Both the position numbers and the translations under genes were made by a program. Source: Streptomyces sp. Ru62 (GTDB lineage Bacteria; Actinomycetota; Actinomycetes; Streptomycetales; Streptomycetaceae). Taken from it: a stretch of 64,000 nucleotides of DNA. Below the pieces are notes generated by a model, which saw only the letters and a list, made by a program, of their open reading frames with translations, made no database searches and was not told where the DNA came from. Of the stretch, positions 45,593 through 55,194 are shown piece after piece (the first letter of the stretch is position 1; every line of letters starts with the position of its first letter). The DNA is taken from the NCBI RefSeq assembly GCF_002920615.1, contig NZ_PQSU01000005.1, positions 124,001-188,000 on the forward strand, given 5' to 3'.

Positions 45593-48500
45593 CTACCGAA
45601 GGCGCTGGGAGATGACCTTCGAGACGCCATCGCCCTGCATGGACACGCCGTAGAGCGCGTCGGCGACCTCCATCGTCCGCTTCTGGTGCGTGATCACGAT
45701 CAGCTGCGAGGTCTCCTGCAGCTCCTGCATGATCCGGATCAGCCGCTGGAGGTTGGTGTCGTCCAGCGCGGCCTCGACCTCGTCCATGACGTAGAAGGGG
45801 CTCGGCCGGGCCTTGAAGATCGACACCAGCAGCGCGACGGCCGTCAGCGAGCGCTCGCCGCCCGAGAGCAGGGAGAGCCGCTTGACCTTCTTGCCCGGCG
45901 GCCGCGCCTCGACGTCCACGCCCGTGGTCAGCATGTTGTCGGGGTCCGTCAGGATCAGCCGGCCCTCGCCACCCGGGAAGAGGCGGCTGAAGACTCCCTC
46001 GAACTCCCGGGCGGTGTCCCGGTAGGCCTCGGTGAAGACCTGCTCGACGCGCTCGTCGACCTCCTTCACCACCTGGAGCAGGTCGGCGCGGGTCTTCTTC
46101 AGGTCCTCCAACTGCTCGCTGAGGAACTTGTGCCGCTCCTCCAGCGCCGCGAACTCCTCCAGCGCCAGCGGGTTGACCTTGCCCAGCTGCTGGTACGCCC
46201 GCTCGGCCGCCCTGAGCCGCTTCTCCTGCTCGGCCCGCACGAAGGGGCGCGGCTGGTTGCGCGGATCGTCCGGGTCCTCGGGCAGCTGCTCGCCGTCGGC
46301 GGGGGGCGAGGGCGGCACAGGCTGGTGCGGCCCGTACTCCGCCACCAGACCCTCCGGCTCGACACCCAGCTCCTCCAGCGCCCTGGTCTCCAGCTGCTCG
46401 ATGCGCAGCCGCTTCTCGGCGCCGAGTACCTCGCCACGGTGGACCGAATCCGTCAACTTGTCGAGTTCGGCCTTCAGTTCACGGCCCGCCGCACGGGCGG
46501 CGGCCAGCTCTTGCTCGCCCCGGGCCTTGGCGGCCTCGGCGGCGGAACGCTCCTGCTCCGCCCGGGCGAGGGACACCTCGACGTGCGCGAGCAGCTGCCG
46601 GGCGCCGGAGGCGACGGCTTCCGCGACCGCCGCCTCGTGCCGCAGCCGGGCCCGGCGCTGCTCGGCACGCGCGCGTGCCTCGCGTTCGGCGCGGGCCGCC
46701 CGGTCGAGCGAGTCGGCGCGTCCGGCGAGCCCCTTGACCCGCTCCTCGTGCGTACGGACCTGGAGGCGGGCCTCCATCTCGGTCTGCCGCGCGTTGGCCC
46801 CGTCGGCGGCGAGCCGGTCGCGCACCGAGGTGTCCGGCTCCTCCTCCACCGGCATCTCCTCGGCCACGGCCAGCCTCTCGGCGAGTTCCTCGGCCTCCTG
46901 TACGGCCTTCTCCAGCGCCTCCTGCGCGCGGGCCGCCGCCGCGGCCGACCGCTCGGCCTCCCCGGCGGCGCCGCGCGCCTGTCCGGCGAGCCGGCCGAGC
47001 TGCTGCGCCACGGCCGACTTCTCCCGGTCGGCGGCCCGTCGCCGCTCCCCCAGTTCCTCGACCAGGGCGGCGGCCCGCTCGCGGTGCTCGGCCGCGGCCC
47101 GCAGGGCCTCGGCCAGCCCCCCGGCAGCGCACCTCCAGCTCGGCCAGCTCGGCCGCGGCCTCGTCGACGGACGCCTGCACCTCCAGCAGGCTGGGCGCAC
47201 CCGCCGAACCGCCGTGCGCGAAGTGAGCGCCGAGGAGGTCGCCCTCGGCGGTGACGGCGGTCAGCTCAGGGTGTGCGTGGACCACGGCCTCGGCGTCGTC
47301 GAGGGTGTCGACCACCACGATGCCGGCCAGGAGGCGGCGGACGGCGGGCATCAGCTCGGCTGGGCCGTGGACGAGGTCGGCGGCGGGCCGGTGGTCGGGG
47401 GCGGGGAGGGGGGCGGTGGGTCGGTGGTCGGGTGCGGGAGCGTCGTGGTTGCTCGCGCCGTTCCCCGTGCCCCCTTGGGGCGCTGATCCGCCGTGGTCGC
47501 GCGTCGGTTCGTCGTGGTTGCTCGCGCCGTTCCCCGCGCCGCCCTGGGGCGCGTTCTCCGGGGCTCCTGCGAGGAGGAGGGTCGCTCGGCCGCCGTCCTG
47601 TTTGCGGAGGAGGTTGATGGCCTCGGTCGCCGCCGCGGGGTTCGTCACGGCGATGGCGTCCGCCGCTGTTCCCAGGGCCGCTGCCAGCGGGATCTCGTAG
47701 CCCGGTGTGATCGTCAGCAGCTCCGCCGCGGGGCCGAGTACTCCGGTGAGGCGGTCCCGGGCGCCGAGCAGTATGCCGGTGCCGTCCTTCCGGCGGAGGC
47801 CCAGCGCCAGCGCCTCGTGGCGGGCCCGGGTCGCGGCGCGGCTGCGCTCGGCGGCGGTCAGTGCCTCACGGGCCGCGGTCAGGGCGGCCTCGGCCTCGGC
47901 CAGCTCCCGTTTCGCCGTCTCGTGCTGTTCGGCCAGGTCGGCGTCGCCGGCGTCGAGGCCGTCGACCTCGGCCTGGAGGGCCTCGTACTCCTCCTGGGCG
48001 CGGACGGCACGTTCCTGTGCCTCGTCGCGGGCCGTGGCCAGCCGGTCGATCTCGGCCTGGGCGGAGGCGGCGCGCGAGCGGGCCGCGTTGACCTGCCCCG
48101 AGAGGCGGGCCAGCCCTTCGCGGCGGTCCGCGATGGCGCGGGCGACGTCCTTCAGCCGGCGTTCCTCGGCGGCCAGCTCGCGCTCCAGTTCGGCCCGGTG
48201 GGCGACGGTGTCGTCCAGAGCCCGCTGGGCCGCTTCCAGGGCGGCCTCCAGCTCGGCCTCCTGCTCGCGGACGCGGGCGGCCTCGCGCTCCAGGTCCTCC
48301 GGGTCCCGGCCGCGCCGCTCGTCGGGGGGCGCGGAGGTGGCGCTCTTGACCCGGGCGTCGGCCAGCGAGACCGTGCCGCGCACGCGCTCGGCCAGCTGGG
48401 ACAGCTCGTACCAGGTCTGCTGGGCCCGCTGGAGACGCGGGGTCAGCCGGCGTACCTCGTCCTCCAGCAGGGCCTCGCGGTGGAGGGCCTTCTTCAGCTC

Positions 48501-49280
48501 CTGCTCGGCGGTCTCCTTGCGCTCCTTCAGGGCCGCCTCGTCGGCGATCTCGGCCTGGAGGGCTTCGCACAGGCGGACCAGGTCGTCGGCGAGGAGCCGC
48601 AGGCGGGCGTCACGGAGGTCGGCCTGGATGACGGCGGCCCTGCGGGCGACGGCGGCCTGCCGGCCGAGGGGCTTGAGCTGGCGCCGCAGCTCGTCCGTCA
48701 GGTCCTGCACGCGCGCGAGGTTGGCCTGCATCGCGTCCAGCTTGCGGAGCGCCTTCTCCTTGCGCTTGCGGTGCTTGAGGACGCCGGCCGCCTCCTCGAT
48801 GAAGGCGCGGCGGCCCATGGGGTCGGCGTGCAGGACCGAGTCGAGCTGGCCCTGGCCGACGATGACGTGCATCTCGCGGCCGATGCCGGAGTCGGAGAGC
48901 AGTTCCTGGATGTCGAGGAGACGGCAGGTGTCGCCGTTGATCTGGTACTCGCTGCCGCCGTTGCGGAACATGATCCGCGTGATGGTGACCTCGGCGTACT
49001 CGATGGGCAGCGCGCCGTCGGAGTTGTCGATGGTCAGGGACACCTCGGCCCGGCCGAGCGGCGGGCGGCCGGTGGTGCCGGCGAAGATGACGTCCTCCAT
49101 CTTGCCGCCGCGCAGCGACTTGGCGCCCTGTTCGCCCATGACCCAGCTGAGCGCGTCCACGACATTGGACTTGCCCGAGCCGTTCGGTCCCACGACACAC
49201 GTGATGCCCGGTTCGAACCGGAGCGTGGTCGCCGAGGCGAACGACTTGAACCCGCGGAGGGTCAGGGCCTTGAGGTGCAC
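45593..49280 (-). CDS. smc: Chromosome segregation ATPase SMC (frameshifted; expanded hinge)
   Basis: SMC condensin core ATPase, needed for compaction and segregation of chromosomes during sporulation. N-terminal head: Walker A GPNGSGKSNVVDALSW (about 32-47). Long coiled coils flank a hinge (about 500-680), followed by the C-terminal head with signature LSLLSGGERSL and Walker B FYVMDEVEAALDD. Two abnormal features: the frame shifts by one base in a run of six G on the minus strand (47117-47122), splitting it into 49280-47120 and 47120-45593 parts. The hinge also contains an in-frame tandem insertion (next entry). Combined length is about 1,228 codons, some 40 above the usual 1,186. The ATG 49280 start MHLKALTLRGFKSFA is standard. 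Confidence 0.9.
47441..47484 (+). repeat. Interspersed repeat within the smc hinge, copy C
   Basis: Plus-strand CGTCGTGGTTGCTCGCGCCG, then TTCCCCGTGCCCCCTTGGGG, CGCT. It shares the GTGG-YY-GCTCGCG...CGCGCCCCCTT-GGGG core with intergenic copies A and B at 14.6-14.8 kb. On the coding strand it reads APQGGTGNGASNHD. Confidence 0.75.
47510..47552 (+). repeat. Interspersed repeat within the smc hinge, copy D
   Basis: Plus-strand CGTCGTGGTTGCTCGCGCCG, then TTCCCCGCGCCGCCCTGGGG, CGC. It lies exactly 69 bases (23 codons) from copy C, so the coding strand gains a second APQGGAGNGASNHD block in frame. Confidence 0.75.
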
Positions 49281-49433
49281 GCCGCTGGACTCTACCCGCC
49301 GCCGCTATCTCACTCCATGAACCCTCGCAACCGCGCGGTTTCGCTGGTGACCATGCAGGGCACACCAGATGTTGAAGAGCCTGAAAGGATGCGCGGGCCA
49401 ACGAGCGGCGGGGGAAGACCGGGGGAAAGAACG

Positions 49434-49455
49434 AAGGGACGCCGAAGCGTCCCTT
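49434..49455 (-). terminator. Intrinsic terminator with UUCG tetraloop
   Basis: On the minus strand AAGGGACGC-TTCG-GCGTCCCTT is followed by CGTTCTTTC, a T-rich tail. It is about 100 bases past the small coiled-coil gene. Two further perfect hairpins precede it: GACGGCTG/CAGCCGTC (49464-49484) and ATCAAC/GTTGAT (49487-49504). Confidence 0.85.
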
Positions 49456-49551
49456 GCAACTCTGACGGCTGGATCTCAGCCGTCCGATCAACTGAGCGGT
49501 TGATACGGGCAGCCCGATCGCTGCGACTGCTGTCGTGGAGCGATGCAACGA

Positions 49552-49755
49552 TCAGGTGAGCGCAGGCTCCGCCTGGTGTGCGTCGATGCTCTCCATGATC
49601 CTGTCCTGAGAAGCGGCAGCCGACAGCGCTTCGTTCTCCGCCTGGATCCGTACGAGCTCGGACTCCAGGTCCTGGACGCGCTGCTGCAGCCGTCGCATCT
49701 CGGCGAGGAGTCGAGGGTCGGAGCCGCCGACGTAACCGAGAAGCGCCTTTGCCAT
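49552..49755 (-). CDS. Small coiled-coil protein
   Basis: A 67-residue protein: MAKALLGYVGGSDPRLLAEM, then heptad-like RRLQQRVQDLESELVRIQAE, then NEALSAAASQDRIMESIDAH and a short tail. The middle is a strong coiled coil (about 18-45). ATG 49755 has GGAGGA nine bases upstream, and a T-tailed terminator follows, so it is a genuine short gene. Function unknown; similar small proteins occur at this site in other Streptomyces from memory. Position immediately upstream of smc is suggestive but proves nothing. Confidence 0.8.
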   Translation of the reverse strand: MAKALLGYVGGSDPRLLAEMRRLQQRVQDLESELVRIQAENEALSAAASQDRIMESIDAHQAEPALT

Positions 49756-50136
49756 GATGGATGGTCCTCCACACTGAGTGACCGACCGATGCGGTGTGGG
49801 TCGTGAGGGATTCGCACCCGTGGTGCTTGGCACATCCGGGTGTTGCTCTGGTGTTGCTCCATGCCAAACAGCTAAGGTGCGCGGGGCTTTCAGCGTCTCA
49901 CCAAAAAGTTTGACGGTCAACACGATCACGCCCTGTATTGGCGGGCAAACCGGGGCGCGCGGCCGGTGAAGCGGCGGCGCTGCGACTCCTCCGGACCCTC
50001 AGGGCGTGGCGACCAGCAGTAAAAGCGGAGCCTGCCATGCCACGCCCGTCTTGGCAACCACCAGGGCGTTTCCGTCTCCCGCATGTGCCCCTGGCAGCTT
50101 GCCACGCCCCGTCGCCCAGGACCGGGCCCCTCCGGA
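49756..50136. other. 381-base spacer upstream of the small coiled-coil gene
   Basis: Locally AT-rich around 49870-49935. On the minus strand TTGACCGTCAAAC (TTGACC at 49915-49920) is a possible -35 for the coiled-coil gene with no convincing -10 in range. Otherwise no gene, repeat or RNA signature was found. Confidence 0.45.
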
Positions 50137-50418
50137 TCAGCGGATGGCGAAGCCGTCGTAGCCACCGCGCGGTGTGTCCCAGATCTCGGTGACACCGTCC
50201 ACGTGCCCGGGCGTGTCGCTGCCCTGGAGCCAGGCCAGCAGCCCCTCGCACCCCTCCCGCGACCCCTCCGCGACCACCTGGACCCGGCCGTCGGCCAAAT
50301 TGAGAGCAAAACCACTCAGCCCGCCGATCTCCAGCGCCTTGGCGCGCGTGAACCAGCGAAATCCCACGCCCTGCACGCGTCCACGCACCCAGGCGACCAG
50401 TCGCACTTCCTCGCTCAT
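50137..50418 (-). CDS. Acylphosphatase
   Basis: A 93-residue acylphosphatase that hydrolyses carboxyl-phosphate bonds. The signature [13 protein letters not shown] carries the catalytic Arg, and [20 protein letters not shown] holds the catalytic Asn. ATG 50418 start. The usual gene beside smc/mutM in actinobacteria. Divergent from the CAP-domain gene, with a perfect palindrome between them. Confidence 0.93.
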   Translation of the reverse strand: MSEEVRLVAWVRGRVQGVGFRWFTRAKALEIGGLSGFALNLADGRVQVVAEGSREGCEGLLAWLQGSDTPGHVDGVTEIWDTPRGGYDGFAIR

Positions 50419-50517
50419 GGGTGCAACCTAACCGGCCGGTGCCGACCGGTGTCGGCCGGGCCACATCGTCCCCGAGCGACATCGGGTACCGTCCGGAACC
50501 AATCCATCTCATACAAA

Positions 50518-50537
50518 ACTCACTCGATCGAGTGAGT
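50518..50537. promoter_or_regulatory. 20-bp perfect palindrome between acylphosphatase and CAP genes
   Basis: ACTCACTCGA-TCGAGTGAGT is self-complementary over all 20 bases, with an AT-rich flank (ATACAAA) on its left. It is 120 bases before the CAP ATG and 100 bases before the acylphosphatase ATG. It looks like a dimeric regulator operator. Three 9-base repeats follow: TCACTCGCC (50556-50564), TCGCTCGCC (50570-50578), TCACTCGCC (50585-50593). Confidence 0.7.
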
Positions 50538-50639
50538 CGGGTTGGCCAGAGGGAGTCACTCGCCACGAGTCGCTCGCCGGGAACTCACTCGCCGTGCAGG
50601 CGCCGGTCGACCGCCAGGCACGAGGAAGAGGGCAAGGAC

Positions 50640-52115
50640 ATGGGACGCCACCGACGCTCCGCCGCCGGCCGCGCCGCCACGGGCCGCGCCACGGAGGCCG
50701 GCCACGCGCAGCACCCGGGTTCCGGGAGCGACGATCCCCAGCACTCGTCCGCGGGGGAACGGCGGATGCCGATGGGCATCGCGCCCTACCTGAACCCGGA
50801 GGCCTACGCCGAGGCCACGGAGAAGGCCCAGGCGTACCTGTTCGCGACGGGCGACGAGCCGGCGCCGGGACAGGGGTCCGGATCCGGCGGCGGTGGCTCC
50901 GCGAGCGGCGGTCTCACCCCGTCCGGTGAGCACCAGCGGCAGCACAGGCTCGGACGGCCGGTGCGCGCGGGTCTGCTCGGCGCCTCCCTGGCCGTCGGCC
51001 TCGGCGCGATCGCGGTGGCCACGGGTTCCATACCGGGCCTGGAGCAGTACCAGCTCGGCGGCGGTACGCACACCACCGGCGGGGACCGGATACGGACCGC
51101 GGCCGCCCCCAGCAACACGGCCGGCGAGCAGGGCGGCACCTCGGGCGGCGCGGACATGTCCGCCGGCCCGTCCAGTGGCGGGAGCAGTACGCGCGGCGGC
51201 TCCGCCGGCCCGTCGGCCTCGGCGTCCGCCTCGCATTCCCCCTCCTCCACCCCCACCCCCTCCGCCTCCGCGCCCACCCCGAAGCCGACGTCCTCCTCGG
51301 ACCCGACGTCCCCTTCGAAGAGGGCGACCCCCTCCAGGACGACGGCCCCCTCAAGGACGGTCAGCCCCTCCAGGGCGGCGGCGCCCTCGAAGACGCCGAC
51401 CCCCTCACGGACCGCCAGCCCTTCCAAGACGGCGACCCCTTCCGCGACGGCAGCCCCCTCAAGGACGGCCAGCCCCTCCAAGACGCCGACCGGGAAGCCG
51501 ACGCCGGTCAGGACGGCGCCGAGGACCACGCCCTCCGCGCCGTCAAAGCCAACCGCGCCGTCAAAGCCGACAGCGCCGTCCGCCCCGACCACACCGTCCG
51601 CGCCGCCCGCACCCTCGAGACCGGTCGCACCGGCCAAACCGGCCGCACCAGCGAAGCCGTCCACGCCGGACGCCACCCCGTCCCGTACGGTCACCAAGGC
51701 GCCGACGCCGACGTCCTCGCCGGTGACGGTGTCGCGGGAGGCCGCCGCCGAGGCGCAGGTGCTGAAGCTCGTCAACGACGAGCGGGCGAAGGTCGGCTGC
51801 AGCCCGCTGGCGGCGAACTCCTCACTGACGAAGCTGGCCGAGGCCTTCAGCGACGACATGGCCGCGCGTGGCTACTTCGACCACACCGACCCGGACGGCA
51901 GGACGCCGTGGGACCGGGCGGCGGCGGCCGGCATCACCGATCTCGGCGGCCAGAACATAGCCCGCGGTCAGGCCGGCGCGGCGGCCGTCATGGCTGCCTG
52001 GATGGACAGCCCAGGCCACCGCGCCAACATCCTGAACTGCGACTTCAAGACCCTCGGCGTCGGCGTTCACTTCGGCCCGGGCGGACCTTGGTGGACGCAG
52101 GACTTCGGCTACTGA
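50640..52115 (+). CDS. CAP (SCP/PR-1)-domain protein with long Ser/Thr/Pro linker
   Basis: A 491-residue protein. Residues 1-105 are cytoplasmic-like and basic (MGRHRRSAAGRAATG). A membrane helix follows near 110-130 (AGLLGASLAVGLGAIAVATG), then a region of about 180 residues made of Pro-Ser/Thr-Lys repeats (SPSKTATPS, APSRT type). The CAP domain occupies the last 130 residues: KLVNDERAKVGCSPLAANSS, the His motif YFDHTDPDGRTPWDRA, and MAAWMDSPGHRANILN. The linker suggests a wall-spanning stalk. CAP proteins in bacteria have no settled function. ATG 50640 has AAGGA close by; upstream codons are not conserved-looking. Confidence 0.85.
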   Translation: MGRHRRSAAGRAATGRATEAGHAQHPGSGSDDPQHSSAGERRMPMGIAPYLNPEAYAEATEKAQAYLFATGDEPAPGQGSGSGGGGSASGGLTPSGEHQRQHRLGRPVRAGLLGASLAVGLGAIAVATGSIPGLEQYQLGGGTHTTGGDRIRTAAAPSNTAGEQGGTSGGADMSAGPSSGGSSTRGGSAGPSASASASHSPSSTPTPSASAPTPKPTSSSDPTSPSKRATPSRTTAPSRTVSPSRAAAPSKTPTPSRTASPSKTATPSATAAPSRTASPSKTPTGKPTPVRTAPRTTPSAPSKPTAPSKPTAPSAPTTPSAPPAPSRPVAPAKPAAPAKPSTPDATPSRTVTKAPTPTSSPVTVSREAAAEAQVLKLVNDERAKVGCSPLAANSSLTKLAEAFSDDMAARGYFDHTDPDGRTPWDRAAAAGITDLGGQNIARGQAGAAAVMAAWMDSPGHRANILNCDFKTLGVGVHFGPGGPWWTQDFGY

Positions 52116-52170
52116 GACAACCGCAGTCAGCCCGGCGAGCACGAGGGGGCTCCCCGAGCCGGAGCAGGCG

Positions 52171-52755
52171 CTAGGCGGCGACGCGTCCGCGGGTGAAGAT
52201 CTTCGCCGTTTCCGTCACCCGGCGCCCCAGGTGCTCGGCGGTGGCCACGTCGGCCTTGTGGACGCCCTCGGGACCCTGGTCGTTGTTGCTCTGGGCGGCG
52301 GCACCGGCGAAGAAGCCGAGGCGGTTGAGGTCGTGCTCGGAGGCGGTGCTGCTGTTCCAGCCGGGGAGCAGGCCGAGGTTGACCCAGTGCATGCCGTGCT
52401 GGGCGGCGAGCGTCTGGAAGAACTGCAGCGTGTGCAGTTTGTCGCCGCTCTTGGAGGCGGAGTTGGTGAAGCCGGCGGCCAGCTTGTCCTTCCAGTCCTG
52501 GCCGAACCAGCGCTTGGAGGTGGCCTCGGCGAAGGTGTGGAAGGCGCCGGAGGCGGTGCCCATGTAGGTGGGCGAGCCGAAGACGATCACGTCGGAGCGG
52601 TCCAGCGTCTCCCACTGCTCGTCGGTGATCTCGTCCACCTTGATCAGGTGCACCTCGGCCCCCGCGTCGAGGGCACCGGCGCGGACGGCCTCGGCGAGGA
52701 CGGCGGTGTGGCCGTAACCGGAGTGGTAGGCGATGGAGACGACGGGGGTGGTCAT
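52171..52755 (-). CDS. Flavodoxin/WrbA-like NAD(P)H:quinone oxidoreductase
   Basis: A 194-residue FMN-binding protein. The phosphate loop HSGYGHTAVLAEAVRAG (about 11-27), FGSPTYMGTASGAFHTF (about 58-74) and GFTNSASKSGDKLHTLQFF are typical of the flavodoxin-like WrbA family, which reduces quinones by two electrons. ATG 52755 has GAGGAG. It is transcribed away from an HxlR-type regulator, a common pair for oxidative or electrophile stress, with an operator-like palindrome between. Confidence 0.9.
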   Translation of the reverse strand: MTTPVVSIAYHSGYGHTAVLAEAVRAGALDAGAEVHLIKVDEITDEQWETLDRSDVIVFGSPTYMGTASGAFHTFAEATSKRWFGQDWKDKLAAGFTNSASKSGDKLHTLQFFQTLAAQHGMHWVNLGLLPGWNSSTASEHDLNRLGFFAGAAAQSNNDQGPEGVHKADVATAEHLGRRVTETAKIFTRGRVAA

Positions 52756-52835
52756 GGAGGACTCCTCGAAAGGCGCAGCGGTGAACGGCGGCTCGGAAGA
52801 AGAGAGAGCAGCTCGTGGGCAGTAACCACAGGAAA

Positions 52836-52856
52836 GCACTAACTGGAAGTTAGTGC
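52836..52856. promoter_or_regulatory. HxlR operator-like palindrome
   Basis: GCACTAACT (52836-52844) and AGTTAGTGC (52848-52856) form a perfect inverted repeat with centre GGA. It lies between the divergent flavodoxin and HxlR genes, 41 bases before the regulator ATG, so the regulator probably binds it and controls both. Confidence 0.75.
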
Positions 52857-52896
52857 AACCTGGTGGAGAGCGCTGTGCGGGCGTACCCTTGCCGGT

Positions 52897-53292
52897 ATGA
52901 CCGTGACCACCCAGGACCACGACGACCTCGCGTACAACGTCTTCGCCAAGGCGTGCCCGTCACGGGGCACGCTGGAGCACGTCACGGGCCGCTGGGGCGG
53001 GCTGACGCTCGGCGCGCTGTACGAGGGTCCGCTGCGCTTCAACGAACTGCGCCGGCGCGTGGACGGGGTGAGCGAGAAGATGCTGTCCCAGACGCTGCAC
53101 GCGCTGGAACGGGACGGCCTGGTCCACCGCGAGGCCCAGCCGACGAACCCGCCGCGCGTGGACTACGAGCTGACGCCCCTGGGCCGGCGGGTCGCCGAGC
53201 GGCTACTGGCGCTCATCCACTGCGTGGAGGGCGCGATGGACGACGTCCTCGCGTCCCGCGCGCGTTACGACGAGACGCGCGGCGCCCTCTGA
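52897..53292 (+). CDS. HxlR-family transcriptional regulator
   Basis: A 131-residue winged-helix regulator. [20 protein letters not shown], then [20 protein letters not shown] and [20 protein letters not shown] are the HxlR core. The conserved N-terminal Cys (Cys20) often senses quinones or oxidants. No strong ribosome binding site. Its 3' end overlaps the convergent mutM by 28 bases. Confidence 0.92.
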   Translation: MTVTTQDHDDLAYNVFAKACPSRGTLEHVTGRWGGLTLGALYEGPLRFNELRRRVDGVSEKMLSQTLHALERDGLVHREAQPTNPPRVDYELTPLGRRVAERLLALIHCVEGAMDDVLASRARYDETRGAL

Positions 53293-54125
53293 CACCTGGG
53301 GCAGAAGTAGCTGGACCGGTTCATCCAGGGGCGCCGGCGCATGGGGGTGCCGCAGCGGCGGCAGGGCTCGCCCTCCCGGCCGTAGGCGTCCAGGGAGCGG
53401 TCGAAGTAGCCGGATTCGCCGTTGACGTTGACGTACAGGCTGTCGAAGCTGGTGCCGCCGACGGCGAGGGCCGCGTTCATCACGTCCCGGATGTGACCGA
53501 GGAGTTCCGCCGTGACCGGGCGGGTGAAGTTCGCCGTGGGGCGTTCGTAGTGGATGCGGGCGCGCCACAGGGCCTCGTCCGCGTAGATGTTGCCGACGCC
53601 GCTGATCAGCGACTGGTCCAGCAGGGCACGCTTGATCGTGGTCCGCTTGCGGCGCAGCGCCTGGTGGAAGGACTCGTCGTCGAAAAGCGGGTCCAGCGGG
53701 TCGCGGGCGATGTGCGCGATGACGTCGGGCAGGCCGTCGGGGGTGTTGTCGTGCAACGACAGCCCGCCGAAGGTGCGCTGGTCCACGAAGCGCAGTTCGG
53801 TGCCGAGGGAGTCGGCGAACCTCACGCGGATGCGCAGGTGCTTCTCGTCCGCCGTCTCATGCGGCTGGACCAGGAGCTGGCCGCTCATGCCGAGGTGGGC
53901 GAGGACGGACTGGTTCGTCTCCTCCAGCGGCAGCCACAGGTACTTGCCGCGCCGCCGGGGTGTGCCGATGTGGTGGCCCTTGAGCCGGTGCGCGAAGTCG
54001 TCGGGCCCGGCGACGTGCCGGCGCACGGCTCGCGGGTGCAGCACCTCGGTCTCGGCGACGGTCCGATGGGCGACCCAGCGCTCCAGGCCCCGGCGGACGA
54101 CTTCGACCTCGGGCAACTCGGGCAC
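53265..54125 (-). CDS. mutM: Formamidopyrimidine-DNA glycosylase
   Basis: Base-excision enzyme that removes 8-oxoguanine and cuts the AP site. [14 protein letters not shown] gives the catalytic Pro1 and Glu2; Lys in RRRGKYLWL is the third catalytic residue. H2TH region: [18 protein letters not shown]. The C-terminal zinc finger is CRRCGTPM...CPRC. 286 residues, normal. It is followed upstream by rnc (minus strand) after a spacer of 224 bases. Confidence 0.96.
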   Translation of the reverse strand: MPELPEVEVVRRGLERWVAHRTVAETEVLHPRAVRRHVAGPDDFAHRLKGHHIGTPRRRGKYLWLPLEETNQSVLAHLGMSGQLLVQPHETADEKHLRIRVRFADSLGTELRFVDQRTFGGLSLHDNTPDGLPDVIAHIARDPLDPLFDDESFHQALRRKRTTIKRALLDQSLISGVGNIYADEALWRARIHYERPTANFTRPVTAELLGHIRDVMNAALAVGGTSFDSLYVNVNGESGYFDRSLDAYGREGEPCRRCGTPMRRRPWMNRSSYFCPRCQRAPRVSS

Positions 54126-54349
54126 GACACTCCTTCGGGCGACTGCGGAAGAGCTGAGGGCAGGGTATCCCGGGGCCCGGCCGGTCCACCGGGCAGACCG
54201 ATGGGCACCTCCGCCCGCCGGCAGCGCCGCTGGACGGCCGGGCAGCCGTGGACGGCCGAGGGCCCGCGGTGACCGAGCGCTCAGGGATGGCCGAGCGCCC
54301 GTCCCGCGGGCGGCGGGGCGGGCGCTCGGATGGTGCTGTTCTGTTCCGG

Positions 54350-55186
54350 TCAGGCGGTGGCGGACGACGCGTCGCCGTCCTTGACGGCCCGGCTGCCCTT
54401 GACGGCCTCGTCGGCCGTCTCCCTGATGGGCTCCTTGGCCACCTTGGCCCGCTCGTCCGCGGCGGCCCGGATCGCCCGCCAGGCGGACTCGGCGGCCTGC
54501 TGTTCCGCCTCCTTCTTGCTGCGGCCGGTGCCGGTGCCGTACGAGACGCCCCCGACGCGGGCGGCAGCAGTGAAGGTCTTCTCGTGGTCGGGGCCGGTCT
54601 CCGTGACCAGGTACTCGGGCACACCGAGCCCTTCGATCGCGGTGAGCTCCTGGAGGGACGTCTTCCAGTCCAGGCCGGCACCGAGGTTGGAGGACTTCTC
54701 GATCAGCGGGTCGAACAGGCGGTGCACCAGTTCGGAGGCCGCGTCGAGGCCCTGGTCGAGATAGACCGCGCCGATCACCGCTTCAAGGGTGTCGGCGAGG
54801 ATGGATGCCTTGTCCCGGCCGCCCGTGCCCTCTTCACCCCGGCCGAGCCGGATGAAGGCGCCCAGGTCGAGGCCGCGCCCGACCTCCGCCAACGCACGCG
54901 AGTTGACCACCGCGGCCCGCAGCTTGGCCAGCTGGCCTTCGGGCAGGTCGGGGTGGGTGCGGTACAGCGTGTCCGTGACGACGAGGCCCAGCACGGAGTC
55001 TCCGAGGAACTCCAGGCGCTCGTTCGTCGGCAGACCGCCGTTCTCGTACGCGTAGGAACGGTGGGTCAGCGCTCGCACCAGAAGGGCGGACTCGACCTGG
55101 TAGCCGAGCCGCCCTTCCAGAAGCGTGTGGGACGAGGCCTGGTTGTCCGCAGAGGTTTTCTTCGGCGTGGACACAGTGCCTCTCAC
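54350..55186 (-). CDS. rnc: Ribonuclease III
   Basis: Double-strand RNA endonuclease; in S. coelicolor it is AbsB, needed for antibiotic regulation. Catalytic signature [16 protein letters not shown], second acidic cluster [15 protein letters not shown], and a C-terminal dsRNA-binding domain ([38 protein letters not shown]). An acidic tail ends [12 protein letters not shown] 55186 is chosen; a GTG at 55174 ([11 protein letters not shown]) is equally credible. It starts nine bases after the rpmF stop, so the two are coupled. Confidence 0.95.
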   Translation of the reverse strand: MRGTVSTPKKTSADNQASSHTLLEGRLGYQVESALLVRALTHRSYAYENGGLPTNERLEFLGDSVLGLVVTDTLYRTHPDLPEGQLAKLRAAVVNSRALAEVGRGLDLGAFIRLGRGEEGTGGRDKASILADTLEAVIGAVYLDQGLDAASELVHRLFDPLIEKSSNLGAGLDWKTSLQELTAIEGLGVPEYLVTETGPDHEKTFTAAARVGGVSYGTGTGRSKKEAEQQAAESAWRAIRAAADERAKVAKEPIRETADEAVKGSRAVKDGDASSATA

Positions 55187-55194
55187 CAGCCCGC

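Noticed and set aside
47110..47130. Programmed ribosomal frameshift in smc
   Set aside because: There is no slippery heptamer with a positioned downstream structure, and SMC genes are not known to use frameshifting; error or mutation is simpler.
47370..47570. CRISPR-like repeats in smc
   Set aside because: Only two imperfect 69-bp units, both in coding frame with no spacers.
49770..49830. Minus-strand GGGTGCGAATCCCTC resembling a tRNA T-arm
   Set aside because: No matching acceptor stem, D-arm or anticodon arm can be folded around it.
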